From positions 1-49,460 of the forward strand of contig JAITFN010000041.1 in assembly GCA_031281345.1 (NCBI GenBank): 49,460 nt of DNA, in the 5' to 3' direction. Each line of letters starts with the position of its first letter. The first letter of the stretch is position 1. Below are positions 6,921-14,236 of the stretch, piece after piece. Below the pieces are notes generated by a model, which saw nothing but the letters and a program-made list of their open reading frames with translations, was not told the origin of the DNA and searched no databases. The stretch is from Candidatus Fibrimonadaceae bacterium (lineage in GTDB: Bacteria; Fibrobacterota; Fibrobacteria; Fibrobacterales; Fibrobacteraceae). Both the position numbers and the translations under genes were made by a program.

Positions 6921-8918
6921 TTATTCTAAATCATCTGCCATAGCCACATTCACATCAAGTTCAGGCTCTGCAATAGTAGCCACACTCGTAGCAGGTTCTG
7001 GCTCAGGCTCAACCTCAATCGCAGACACACTCGCAACAGGTTCAGGTTCTGATTCTGGTTCAGGCTCAACCACATCTACATCAACCTTGGTTCCTGTTTT
7101 AATCTCCACACTCTCTGCCACGCTTTCATCAGTTTCGGTCTTAATCTCAGTACTCTCTGCATCCGCGTCAGCCTCATCATCACCCGTATCGCTCAAATCG
7201 CCCAACAGCTTTTGAGCTTCCACTTCCGGCAATGTGCGAACATTGCTCAACTTTTTCTCTATTGCCCTTGTGCGTGTATCTGCATTGTCAATTTCGTTGA
7301 TCGCAATGTTCAACTTTTCTCTTGTTTTCTGAAGCACAACGGCAAATTTGCCGAATTCGGTTTTCACCGCGCCGAGCAAATCCCAAATCTCATTGGTGCG
7401 TTTTTCCACCACAAGGCTTCTAAAGCCCATTTGCAAGCTATTCAAAAAGGCAGAAATTGTGGTTGGGCCTGCTATGGTAACTTTATGGGTGTTCTGAATG
7501 CTCTCAAACAAACCCGGAATGCGCAGCACTTCTGCATACAAACCTTCAAAAGGCAAGAACATTATGCCAAATTCGGTGGTATTGGGCGGAGCAATATATT
7601 TTTGACGGATATTCTGAGCGAATCCTTCTATCTTTGCTTTTAGCTCTTCTTGTGCCTTTGAAATTCCCTCTTTTTCTCCTGATTCATAGGCATCCAACAG
7701 AGTTTCATAGTCAGGAGTTGGGAATTTTGCATCTATGGGCAGCCAAATTACCCTGTTTGAATCATCTCTGCTCGGAATTTTCACTGCGAATTCAACTTTC
7801 TCGCCACTGCCAGCTTTAGTTTCCACGCTTTGAGCATATTGCTCAGGTGTAAGAACCTGCCCAAGTATAGCCCCAAGTTGGTACTCGCCCAAAACGCCCT
7901 TGGCTTTTACATTGGATAGAACATTTTTTATGCTGCCAACTTCATTTGCTAGTGTTTGCATTTCTCCGAGGTTCTTTTGCACAAGTTCAAGCCTATCGCT
8001 TATAACTTTAAATGATTCACCAAGACGTGTTTCAAGCGTTTTATGCAATTTCTCATCTACGGTTTCTCTCATTTCATCTAGCTTTTTCTCATTTCCTTTT
8101 TGCATTGCTTCAATTTTTGTTGCAAATTTGTCTTCAAAGGCTTTTAGAGATGTTGAAATCACTTCACGGCTGTATTTTAAACCAGAATCTGTGGTTTCCC
8201 TCATTTCATTCAATTTTTTCTCATTTCCTCTTGTTATATCAGCCAGCTTTTTTTCAACTGAATCACGATTCTTTTCAAGTTCGTCTTTTGTGTATTTCGT
8301 CAATGCGTCAATTTTTACCGAAGATTTTTCCTCAAAGATTTTTAGAGATTCTGAAAGTTCCTCACGGCTGGCTTTTAAACTGGAATCCGTGGTTTCCCTC
8401 ATTTCTTCTAATTTTTTTTCATTTCCTTCCATTAAATCAGCCAACTTTTTTTCAAGTGTATCACGGCTTTTTTCGAGTTCTTCTCTTGTGTCTTTTGTGA
8501 GTGCTTCCATTTTTTCCGAAGATTTGTCTTCAAATGCCTTTAGAGATGCCGAAAGTTCCTCGCGGTTGGATTTTAAACCCGAATCCATAAATTCCTGAAT
8601 GGTCTTCATTTTATTATCGACCAGTCCCGTGAAATTGGTAATTATGGTGGATAGCTGCTCCGAAACAGATTTCAAGTTTGAAGACAATTCTTTCCTTGAG
8701 TCCCTTGCGGATTTGTATGTTTCTTCCCTATTTTTTCCAAATTCGTCTCGCAAAGCAGTTTCATTTTTTTCAAGGCTTTGAGCATATTCCGCAAGCCTCA
8801 TAGATACATCTGCCTGTATATTTTGCCTATTCTTTGAGAAAAGCACTATAATTACAACCAATTGCGCAATTACAAAGGCTAAAATTACAAATCCAACGAT
8901 AAGTACTATATCTTCCAT
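6921..8918 (-). CDS. rmuC: RmuC-family protein with enlarged coiled coil
   Basis: RmuC homologues have a PD-(D/E)XK-type core and limit recombination at inverted repeats in E. coli. Order here: one membrane anchor (about 4-27), a long coiled coil (about 35-325) that contains three tandem repeats of 66, 66 and 44 residues, the RmuC core (about 330-565; GEYQLGAIL, IDAKFP, PFEGLYAEV, GPTTISAFLNSLQMGF) and an acidic Pro/Glu/Val-rich tail (575-665). At 665 residues it is clearly longer than E. coli RmuC. The start has an AGGAG Shine-Dalgarno and a TATATT farther upstream (8948-8953). The core would face the cytoplasm from the inner membrane. Confidence 0.88.
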   Translation of the reverse strand: MEDIVLIVGFVILAFVIAQLVVIIVLFSKNRQNIQADVSMRLAEYAQSLEKNETALRDEFGKNREETYKSARDSRKELSSNLKSVSEQLSTIITNFTGLVDNKMKTIQEFMDSGLKSNREELSASLKAFEDKSSEKMEALTKDTREELEKSRDTLEKKLADLMEGNEKKLEEMRETTDSSLKASREELSESLKIFEEKSSVKIDALTKYTKDELEKNRDSVEKKLADITRGNEKKLNEMRETTDSGLKYSREVISTSLKAFEDKFATKIEAMQKGNEKKLDEMRETVDEKLHKTLETRLGESFKVISDRLELVQKNLGEMQTLANEVGSIKNVLSNVKAKGVLGEYQLGAILGQVLTPEQYAQSVETKAGSGEKVEFAVKIPSRDDSNRVIWLPIDAKFPTPDYETLLDAYESGEKEGISKAQEELKAKIEGFAQNIRQKYIAPPNTTEFGIMFLPFEGLYAEVLRIPGLFESIQNTHKVTIAGPTTISAFLNSLQMGFRSLVVEKRTNEIWDLLGAVKTEFGKFAVVLQKTREKLNIAINEIDNADTRTRAIEKKLSNVRTLPEVEAQKLLGDLSDTGDDEADADAESTEIKTETDESVAESVEIKTGTKVDVDVVEPEPESEPEPVASVSAIEVEPEPEPATSVATIAEPELDVNVAMADDLE
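8055..8582 (-). repeat. tandem repeats inside rmuC (66+66+44 codons)
   Basis: Residues 113-178, 179-244 and 245-288 of RmuC are copies of one unit that starts SGLK or SSLK, continues EEKS or EDKS, and ends GNEKKL-EMRETTD. The third copy lacks 22 internal residues. All lengths (66, 44, 22) are multiples of 11 but not of 7, pointing to a hendecad coiled coil. At DNA level the units are 198, 198 and 132 bp. Confidence 0.85.
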
Positions 8919-8965
8919 AGCATTCTCCTATATTTCACGTTGGCATAAATATAGAAATTTTTTAC

Positions 8966-8971
8966 TATATT
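8966..8971 (+). promoter_or_regulatory. -10-like hexamer of the nucleotidyltransferase gene, leaderless
   Basis: ATTTTTTAC-TATATT is followed by exactly 6 nt (TCCAAT) and the ATG at 8978, so transcription should begin at the start codon. No Shine-Dalgarno is present. A second, oppositely directed TATATT (8948-8953) serves rmuC. Confidence 0.55.
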
Positions 8972-8977
8972 TCCAAT

Positions 8978-9448
8978 ATGTTTTTGCAAGAACCGGATTT
9001 GCAAGATTTTTTGAAGGCTTTTAACAGTAGTAAAGTTAAATACTTAATCGTTGGCGGGGCGGCAGTAATTTTGCACGGATATGCGAGAACTACGGTGGAC
9101 TTGGATATTTGGGTTGAAAAAAGTGAGGAAAATTATCTAAAAATCTGCAAAGCATTTCAGATATTTGGTATGCCAGTTTTTGATATGACGTATGAAAATT
9201 TTTTCAATAATCCAAATATTGACGTGTTTACATTTGGTAGGCCTCCGACTTGCATTGACCTTATGCTTGCTGTAAAAGGCCTTGATTTTGAACAAGCATT
9301 TAATAATTCCGTGAAAATGGAAGCGGACGGGATTTCGTTTTTTGTTGTATCAAGAGCGGATTTAATTACAGCAAAGAAATTTGCTGGAAGACATAAAGAT
9401 TTAGACGATGCCGAACATCTTTCAAAAGGAGGAAAAAATGCCCCTTGA
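8978..9448 (+). CDS. nucleotidyltransferase (DUF6036-like)
   Basis: A 156-residue protein with the minimal nucleotidyltransferase signature: GG at 26-27, then TTVDLDIWV with Asp41 and Asp43 as likely metal ligands, and a later third acidic position. The fold resembles DUF6036/AbiEii-type enzymes, several of which are toxins in toxin-antitoxin pairs that modify tRNA or other targets. A small gene starts 11 nt before its stop, with a strong Shine-Dalgarno (AAAGGAGG) inside this gene's end, so the two products are made together. A toxin-antitoxin role is an inference from this pairing. A housekeeping modifying role is equally open. Confidence 0.75.
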   Translation: MFLQEPDLQDFLKAFNSSKVKYLIVGGAAVILHGYARTTVDLDIWVEKSEENYLKICKAFQIFGMPVFDMTYENFFNNPNIDVFTFGRPPTCIDLMLAVKGLDFEQAFNNSVKMEADGISFFVVSRADLITAKKFAGRHKDLDDAEHLSKGGKNAP

Positions 9449-9626
9449 CAGAACCGCACATTTTTCGGGAACTTTTGCCGAAGCAGAGCAGCGGTCTGCT
9501 GGCTTTGACTTATCCGTGGAAGAGAGAATGCTCTGGGCAAATAGAGCAACAAAAGCCGCCCTTGGACTAGACCCAGATAAACCCGTAAAATTTGATAAAA
9601 CCGCATTTTCTATGAGAAAGAATTAA
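9438..9626 (+). CDS. small protein coupled to the nucleotidyltransferase
   Basis: A 62-residue product starting MPLDRTAHFSGTF. The start at 9438 is set by the AAAGGAGG about 6 nt upstream; an earlier in-frame ATG at 9408 lacks such a site. It overlaps the nucleotidyltransferase gene by 11 nt in another frame. The protein is mostly polar, lacks a signal peptide, and contains a central helix-prone segment (LSVEERMLWANRATKAAL). I do not recognise the family. Its context makes it a candidate partner or neutraliser of the upstream enzyme. Confidence 0.7.
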   Translation: MPLDRTAHFSGTFAEAEQRSAGFDLSVEERMLWANRATKAALGLDPDKPVKFDKTAFSMRKN

Positions 9627-9637
9627 AACCCAAAAAT

Positions 9638-9653
9638 TGTTTCACGTGAAACG
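9638..9653. other. parS-like site 1
   Basis: TGTTTCACGTGAAACG matches the widely conserved ParB-binding consensus TGTTTCACGTGAAACA at 15 of 16 positions. It lies in the intergenic space between convergent genes. parS sites nucleate ParB and load SMC, and cluster near oriC in most bacteria. The match is seen directly; the function is from knowledge of ParB/parS. Confidence 0.85.
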
Positions 9654-9701
9654 TCACTTAAAAGTAGCCACTGATCAACTCTGAATTTCGCTGTGGCGTT
9701 C

Positions 9702-9736
9702 CCCCCGTTAGCTCTCCGAGCGGAAAAACGGGGGGA
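9702..9736. terminator. GC-rich hairpin between convergent genes
   Basis: CCCCCCGTT pairs with AACGGGGGG around a loop of about 17 nt. It sits between the end of the small partner gene (9626) and the end of the convergent lipoprotein gene (9779). No uridine run follows directly. It may act as a bidirectional terminator together with the next hairpin. Confidence 0.5.
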
Positions 9737-9738
9737 CG

Positions 9739-9771
9739 AATGGTGATTTTTGTTAAAAAAATCTCCATTCA
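9739..9771. terminator. second hairpin between convergent genes
   Basis: GAATGG-GATTTTT pairs with AAAAAATC-CCATTC, with one T/T mismatch in a 14-bp stem. The A/T part of the stem gives T runs on either strand, which would suit termination of both flanking genes. Confidence 0.5.
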
Positions 9772-9778
9772 AGGGGGG

Positions 9779-10069
9779 TTATTTGAACGTCACGCAGTCA
9801 AGGCGCTTGTTTCTTTTAGAGTTTATTTGGTCTTCTGAATACGGAGTGCAGTCCTTGACGAATTTGTTGTTGTATTTTTTGATTATGGAATCGGCTTTGT
9901 ATTCTGTTTCTTTGCGAGTTGCCTCGTCTAGACTTTCAAAATCCTCTGAGGTATAGGATTCGCGGTCACCCGAATAGCGCATCTCGCCTGTTTTGGGCAA
10001 ATCGGCACACGATATAGCGCCGAGGGCAAAAGTTGCCGTAGCTATAAATCCGATTCTTTTTAACTCCAT
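9779..10069 (-). CDS. small hypothetical lipoprotein
   Basis: A 96-residue protein that starts MELKRIGFIATATFALGAIS and has lipobox GAISC with acylated Cys near residue 20. The open frame extends upstream to 10177, but that start would fall in parS site 2 (its codons read MFHVKQ, the usual translation of parS). The ATG at 10067-10069 directly before a proper signal peptide is preferred. TATATT lies 8 nt upstream of this start (minus strand), so the mRNA is near-leaderless. The mature part is polar and ends near two Cys residues; no known family is recognised. Confidence 0.7.
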   Translation of the reverse strand: MELKRIGFIATATFALGAISCADLPKTGEMRYSGDRESYTSEDFESLDEATRKETEYKADSIIKKYNNKFVKDCTPYSEDQINSKRNKRLDCVTFK

Positions 10070-10158
10070 ACAATAATAATATAGAATTTTTTTTACAGCC
10101 ACGCAACAATTATTGATAATTTCTTTTTCATTTGATTGAAATTTAACAAAAAACCGCG

Positions 10159-10178
10159 ATTGTTTCACGTGAAACAAT
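10159..10178. other. parS-like site 2 (perfect)
   Basis: ATTGTTTCACGTGAAACAAT is a perfect 20-bp palindrome that contains the exact 16-bp parS consensus TGTTTCACGTGAAACA at 10161-10176. It lies about 520 bp from site 1, in the gap between two divergent lipoprotein genes. Two sites so close make chance very unlikely. Confidence 0.92.
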
Positions 10179-10200
10179 AATTATCTCATATTATTATACT

Positions 10201-10239
10201 ATTGCAACAATAATAACCTATATTAATAGATAGGGTCAT
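10201..10239 (+). promoter_or_regulatory. duplicated promoter block, copy 1
   Basis: A 39-bp block that contains ATTGCAACAATAATAA, CTATATTAATAGATAG and GTCAT. It is repeated at 11831-11869 with two mismatches. It lies just upstream of the lipoprotein gene at 10258 and includes the window's CTATATTA motif. The copies lie before the first lipoprotein and before the C10 protease gene, so these two units are probably expressed together. Confidence 0.65.
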
Positions 10240-10257
10240 CTTATAGGGCTACCGATT

Positions 10258-10827
10258 ATGAAATACCTACTTTTGCTTGCTTGCCTGATTTTATGCTCTT
10301 GCTCTTCTGAAAAAGAAAAAACGATAGCTTTTCATTTTGACGAGGAAAAATTCAAATCCGAATGGGATATTTGGAAAAACCAAGATATTAAAAATTATAG
10401 TTTTACATTGAAAGGGGAGCTTCCTTATTGGGACTTTCCACCACTCTACCCAAAAGTTAAGGCTACTATAATGACTATTTATCCAGCGTATCCCTATGAA
10501 GTTAAAATAACAGTAAAAAATGGCGTTATGGATTCCTTTGAATATACTCCGCGTGAACCTATTAGCATAACTCCGAATCCAGATGTTGAACCCGAATATA
10601 CTACAATATCCGATATGTATCAAAAAATATACGATGATATAAAGAAAAGTGAGCTTGAACTATCAAATAAAACAAGCGATTGTCTTGCTTCATGGGGGTA
10701 TAAAATGGAATATGATCAGGAATTTCATTATATTAGCTCCTATAAGCCTACTTGGAAAATATACTCAGGTTGTATATTTGAAACCACAGAACACGAAATC
10801 ACTGTTTCTGATTTTTCAGAAAATTAA
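10258..10827 (+). CDS. lipoprotein, DUF6174-like, paralogue A
   Basis: A 189-residue protein with signal MKYLLLLACLILCSC and an acylated Cys at about 13 or 15. The mature part has W-x2-W-NQDIKNYSFTL, a V-K-I-T-V-K-NG-V strand and a later TISDMYQKIYDDIK helix. This order (W..NY.., V.V..G, T...LF..I) resembles DUF6174 proteins of unknown function; that assignment is tentative. The protein at 13158-13718 is a paralogue of similar length. The first ~60 nt of the two genes, from just before the ATG, are almost identical, while the mature parts have drifted. It lies next to an HD-GYP gene and a C10 protease gene. Confidence 0.75.
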   Translation: MKYLLLLACLILCSCSSEKEKTIAFHFDEEKFKSEWDIWKNQDIKNYSFTLKGELPYWDFPPLYPKVKATIMTIYPAYPYEVKITVKNGVMDSFEYTPREPISITPNPDVEPEYTTISDMYQKIYDDIKKSELELSNKTSDCLASWGYKMEYDQEFHYISSYKPTWKIYSGCIFETTEHEITVSDFSEN

Positions 10828-10866
10828 AGATTTTCTACATTATATACAAATAAGGAGAAAAATACA

Positions 10867-11769
10867 TTGCTAAAATGTATATGTGCATTGCTTGTCACGG
10901 CTGGTGGTTGTATTATGCTGTACAGCATAATGACATTTTTAAAATCCCTTGCTAACTTCAAGGTGCAGGCAAATGAGCAAAAAATATTCGCAGATTGGAT
11001 TTACACTATATGCATGATTCTCATGGTGTTTTTCTTTGTTTGCTACATAGCGGTTGATATAATTTTCCTCGTTGCAGACACTGTTTCAATGACAAATCTG
11101 CTCATAGCCTTTGTTTTCGTGTTTGGCGCGGTTTTCGTTTATACCATGATTACAATGCTCAAGCGCATGTCCACAACCATTTCCAAAAAAACCAACGAAA
11201 TCATTAAAGCTCTCGTGAATGCGATGGAGGCAAAAGACGAATATACTCAGGGGCACTCCATTCACGTGGCAAATGTAACCAAGCTCATATACAAATATTT
11301 GCCGGAACGGATAAAAAATAAAATCCATAAGACAAGGTTAATAGATGCCGCCGTTTTGCACGATATTGGGAAAATCGGAATTCCAGACAATGTTCTCAAT
11401 AAACCCGGCACACTTACGCCAGAGGAGAGGCTTATGATAGAACAGCACCCTATGCTGGGGAAAAAAATTCTTGAACCTACAAGCTACCAGTTAATTGGAG
11501 AAATTGTTTACTACCACCACGAACGCATGGACGGAAAGGGCTATTTCAACATACCACCGGAGAAAATACCGCTGGAATCCAGAATCATCGCCATTGCCGA
11601 TACATTCTCGGCACTTTGCACCGACCGTATTTACAGACCTAAGAAAAGCTACGAAGAAGCCGTGCAGATTATCAAAGACGTTGCCGGAACACAGCTTGAT
11701 GCTGAAATAGTCAAGGTTTTCTGTACCATTCCGAAAAAGGAATTTGAAAATCTTGTGCGATTCGTGTGA
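10867..11769 (+). CDS. membrane HD-GYP domain protein (probable c-di-GMP phosphodiesterase)
   Basis: A 300-residue protein with three predicted membrane segments (about 3-25, 43-70, 75-98), then an HD-GYP domain (about 108-295). Key residues are His165-Asp166 in HDIGKIG, HHERMDGKGY (217-226) and ADTFSALCTDRIYRP. In the GYP triplet the proline is replaced by phenylalanine (GYF); the GY pair is kept. HD-GYP enzymes hydrolyse cyclic di-GMP. Translation starts at TTG 10867, chosen because AAGGAGA lies 8 nt upstream; the nearby ATG is out of frame. TCTACATTATA upstream (about 10835-10845) is its likely promoter. Confidence 0.88.
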   Translation: MLKCICALLVTAGGCIMLYSIMTFLKSLANFKVQANEQKIFADWIYTICMILMVFFFVCYIAVDIIFLVADTVSMTNLLIAFVFVFGAVFVYTMITMLKRMSTTISKKTNEIIKALVNAMEAKDEYTQGHSIHVANVTKLIYKYLPERIKNKIHKTRLIDAAVLHDIGKIGIPDNVLNKPGTLTPEERLMIEQHPMLGKKILEPTSYQLIGEIVYYHHERMDGKGYFNIPPEKIPLESRIIAIADTFSALCTDRIYRPKKSYEEAVQIIKDVAGTQLDAEIVKVFCTIPKKEFENLVRFV

Positions 11770-11830
11770 TTTAAAGTGAAATATTGCGCGATTTAAAGGT
11801 TTTGCTTATATTATACATATATGTATTGAC

Positions 11831-11869
11831 ATTGCAACAATAATAATCTATATTAATAGATAGAGTCAT
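11831..11869 (+). promoter_or_regulatory. duplicated promoter block, copy 2
   Basis: The second copy of the 39-bp block at 10201-10239 (two mismatches), 23 nt before the C10 protease ATG. It carries CTATATTA as the likely -10 element. Confidence 0.65.
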
Positions 11870-11892
11870 TTCATTCATTATACGGAGTTTTT

Positions 11893-13143
11893 ATGAAAAG
11901 GAATTTTATATACGTCTTATTTTCCCTTGCCTTTCTTTTATCGTGTTCCGATGAGAATTTGCCAAGCAATGGTTTACCTAGTAGCGAACCTCTTGCCAAA
12001 GTACAGAATACCAACCGCATTGATGTGCAAGAAGCTACAAATTTAGCAGAAGAAGCTATTGCTTTCTTGGATAGCGAGCACCCTTCGGAGTCCAAATCAA
12101 GCAGAACAGTGAATTCGGTTTCTATTCTGCGTTTTGGCAACCTTAAATCTTCTATGATGAAATCTGGTGAATATAGTGAGGCTCTTGATATTTCAGATAC
12201 TTTGGCTTATGTTTTCAATTTTGAGGATTCTTCGGGTTTTGTGATAATCTCAAAAGATAAGAGAATTGAAAGCCCCTTGCTGGCGTTTACGCAAAAAGGT
12301 TCTTTGGTCAATGGAGAAACGGATAACCCTGGTTTGAAGTTATTTTTGGAAAGGCTTGAAGGCTATATGCTGGAATCCATTGCAAAATATGGCAAGAGTG
12401 ATGAAGAGAGGGGAATAGTTGTAGCTCAAAAGCCTTACCCTAGTGCCTTTCTTGATATCGTTGTAGAGCCACTTGTGACTGTGGAATGGGATCAGAAAAA
12501 ACCTTTTAATAATAATTTAGAATATAAGGGCTGCACAAACACCGGCAATGGCAATGTCTTGGCAGGTTGCGCAGCAACAGCAGTAGCGCAAATTATGTCT
12601 TATTGGGAATATCCTTCCTCGCTAGGCGGCCCTTCTTATAACTGGTATTCTTTAAAAAAGTACAAACGAGGCAGGGATTTTGAACCATCTCCAATGGATG
12701 ATGACTTTGATACATTTATAAAAACTAGAGCGAGAAATCAAGTAGCAGATTTATTTGAACGAATAGGTGATGGTGTAATAATGGATTACAGCAACGGTTG
12801 CAAAGGTAGCTATACCACAAGTGGGAACCCTTTAGGCTTTTTAAAATCCAAAGGGTTTATACTTTATATCACTTATGCTGACTATGGTTTGTCACTTGTT
12901 ACAACACCTTTAATAACTGGCAAACCTATACTAGCAGAAGGTTGTGATGCTATCATCACTAAGGAATGCCATCTTTGGGTTATTGATGGATTAGCGAAAC
13001 GCCTTAACAACTCCAATTATTACAATTATTATATACATAATAATTGGGGTTGGGGAGATAATAGCAATGGTTATTATTTAAGCGGTGTTTTTGACCCTTC
13101 TTATAATTATCAAAATGTAAAAGTTAGTGCATTATATAAATAA
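11893..13143 (+). CDS. C10 family (streptopain-type) cysteine protease lipoprotein
   Basis: A 416-residue protein with lipobox LLSC (acylated Cys18), so it is probably anchored in the outer membrane. Residues 40-175 resemble the inhibitory propeptide of SpeB-like peptidases, which includes a FVIISKDKR segment. The catalytic domain (about 190-416) has nucleophile Cys226 in LAGCAATAVAQIMSYWEYP, catalytic His360 in ECHLWVIDG and NNWGWGDNSNGYY (383-395). The usual GHAWV reads CHLWV, but the His is kept. C10 enzymes such as SpeB and Bacteroides Bfp degrade host or dietary proteins. Two paralogous lipoproteins flank it. Confidence 0.88.
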   Translation: MKRNFIYVLFSLAFLLSCSDENLPSNGLPSSEPLAKVQNTNRIDVQEATNLAEEAIAFLDSEHPSESKSSRTVNSVSILRFGNLKSSMMKSGEYSEALDISDTLAYVFNFEDSSGFVIISKDKRIESPLLAFTQKGSLVNGETDNPGLKLFLERLEGYMLESIAKYGKSDEERGIVVAQKPYPSAFLDIVVEPLVTVEWDQKKPFNNNLEYKGCTNTGNGNVLAGCAATAVAQIMSYWEYPSSLGGPSYNWYSLKKYKRGRDFEPSPMDDDFDTFIKTRARNQVADLFERIGDGVIMDYSNGCKGSYTTSGNPLGFLKSKGFILYITYADYGLSLVTTPLITGKPILAEGCDAIITKECHLWVIDGLAKRLNNSNYYNYYIHNNWGWGDNSNGYYLSGVFDPSYNYQNVKVSALYK

Positions 13144-13157
13144 GGAGGTTACCGATT

Positions 13158-13718
13158 ATGAAATACCTACTTTTGCTTGCTTGCTTGATTTTATGCTCTT
13201 GTTCTACAGAAGAGAAAACGCCTGATTTTTATTTTGATGAGAAAAAATTTATGTCTGAATGGGATATTTGGAAAAACCCGAATATAAAAAATTATAATTT
13301 CACATTAGATATGAAAGATTATAATTACATAGTATCAAGAGCTAAAAAATATTACGGAGCACCGTATAATTATAAAGTTGAAATAGCGGTAAAAAATGAC
13401 ACTATGGATTCCTTTAAATATATTGGCAAGGCTCCGCACGAAAACGGAGCAATTGTTGAACCCGAATATACATCAATATCTGATATGTATCAAAAAATAT
13501 ACGATGAAATTAAGAATCACGAGCTTGAGTTCTTAAATCGTCCTCAGGGTTGTACTATTGAACGGCGGTTTGAAATAAAATATAATCAGGAATTTCACTA
13601 CATTACGCATTATCAACCTACTTTTGGAAAGATTTCTGGTTGTTCAGATTATACAATAGACTTTGAGACTTCATTATATGAAGTTTTTATTTCAGATTTT
13701 ACTATATTAACCCCATGA
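13158..13718 (+). CDS. lipoprotein, DUF6174-like, paralogue B
   Basis: A 186-residue paralogue of the lipoprotein at 10258. The signal peptide MKYLLLLACLILCSC is identical, and the body keeps SEWDIWKNPNIKNYNFTL, PEYTSISDMYQKIYDEIK and QEFHYIT. Between these blocks the sequences differ strongly. It follows the C10 protease by 14 nt with an AAGGAGG Shine-Dalgarno, so it belongs to the protease operon. It may assist, anchor or restrain the protease; that is only an inference from position. Its stop overlaps the next start (ATGA). Confidence 0.75.
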   Translation: MKYLLLLACLILCSCSTEEKTPDFYFDEKKFMSEWDIWKNPNIKNYNFTLDMKDYNYIVSRAKKYYGAPYNYKVEIAVKNDTMDSFKYIGKAPHENGAIVEPEYTSISDMYQKIYDEIKNHELEFLNRPQGCTIERRFEIKYNQEFHYITHYQPTFGKISGCSDYTIDFETSLYEVFISDFTILTP

Positions 13719-14236
13719 AATGCACAGTCAGAACTCGTACTCAGAAAAATGTCTTTGATATTCCGCAAATCGCGAGCTTGCGCTCGGATTTTGAGATAAA
13801 AAAAGAAAGAGAGGTTTCAAAAGTTCGCATACTGGAAACCTGGTCAGACGGCTCGCCTAGGCTTGTGATGGTGAACGGAAAGGTTTTATCCATTGTGGTG
13901 CGCAAAAAAAGCAACGGTTTTCCAGATTCAGTTGATATAAACGGAACACGCTACAGCGTGGACGTTAGCAAAATAGACAGTTCGCATTATGGTGGCGAAT
14001 CCAAGCCGACAAAGCATACCGGTGGTGGGAAGATAACCGCAGTGTTACCTGGGCAAATTTCCAGCTTGCAGGCAAAGCCTGGGCAAGATGTTAAAAAAGG
14101 GCAGTTGCTTGGGATTTTGGAAGCTATGAAAATGGAAAATGAAATTCTCGCTCCCTGCGATGGTAAAATCCAAACAGTTAAAGTTGAGCGTGGGCAAACC
14201 GTTATGCGAGGCGACTTGATATTGGAAATTGCATAG
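13715..14236 (+). CDS. biotin carboxyl carrier domain protein
   Basis: A 173-residue protein whose C-terminal half (about 105-173) is a biotinyl/lipoyl domain with EAMKMENEI, the biotin attached at Lys139. Residues 1-95 form a small beta-rich domain like that in the small biotin subunits of acyl-CoA carboxylases or oxaloacetate decarboxylase. No carboxylase or decarboxylase subunit is adjacent, so its partner lies elsewhere. The start overlaps the stop of the lipoprotein upstream (ATGA) although the two have no evident shared function. The next gene starts at the last base of its stop. Confidence 0.88.
   Translation: MKCTVRTRTQKNVFDIPQIASLRSDFEIKKEREVSKVRILETWSDGSPRLVMVNGKVLSIVVRKKSNGFPDSVDINGTRYSVDVSKIDSSHYGGESKPTKHTGGGKITAVLPGQISSLQAKPGQDVKKGQLLGILEAMKMENEILAPCDGKIQTVKVERGQTVMRGDLILEIA

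Noticed and set aside
6907-7215. Plus-strand Ser/Thr/Gly-rich frame
   Set aside because: Antisense of the acidic tail of RmuC; it has no signal peptide and no Shine-Dalgarno.
7900-8598. Long plus-strand open frame opposite rmuC
   Set aside because: It is the antisense shadow of the low-complexity coiled-coil repeats; Ser/Phe-rich composition mirrors Lys/Glu codons.
8932-8945. A third parS-like half-site (TTTCACGTTGGC)
   Set aside because: Only one half of the palindrome matches.
10070-10177. Longer start of the small lipoprotein gene (MFHVKQ...)
   Set aside because: The first codons are simply the translation of the parS palindrome, and no signal peptide follows for 36 residues. The ATG at 10067-10069 directly before the lipoprotein signal is far better.
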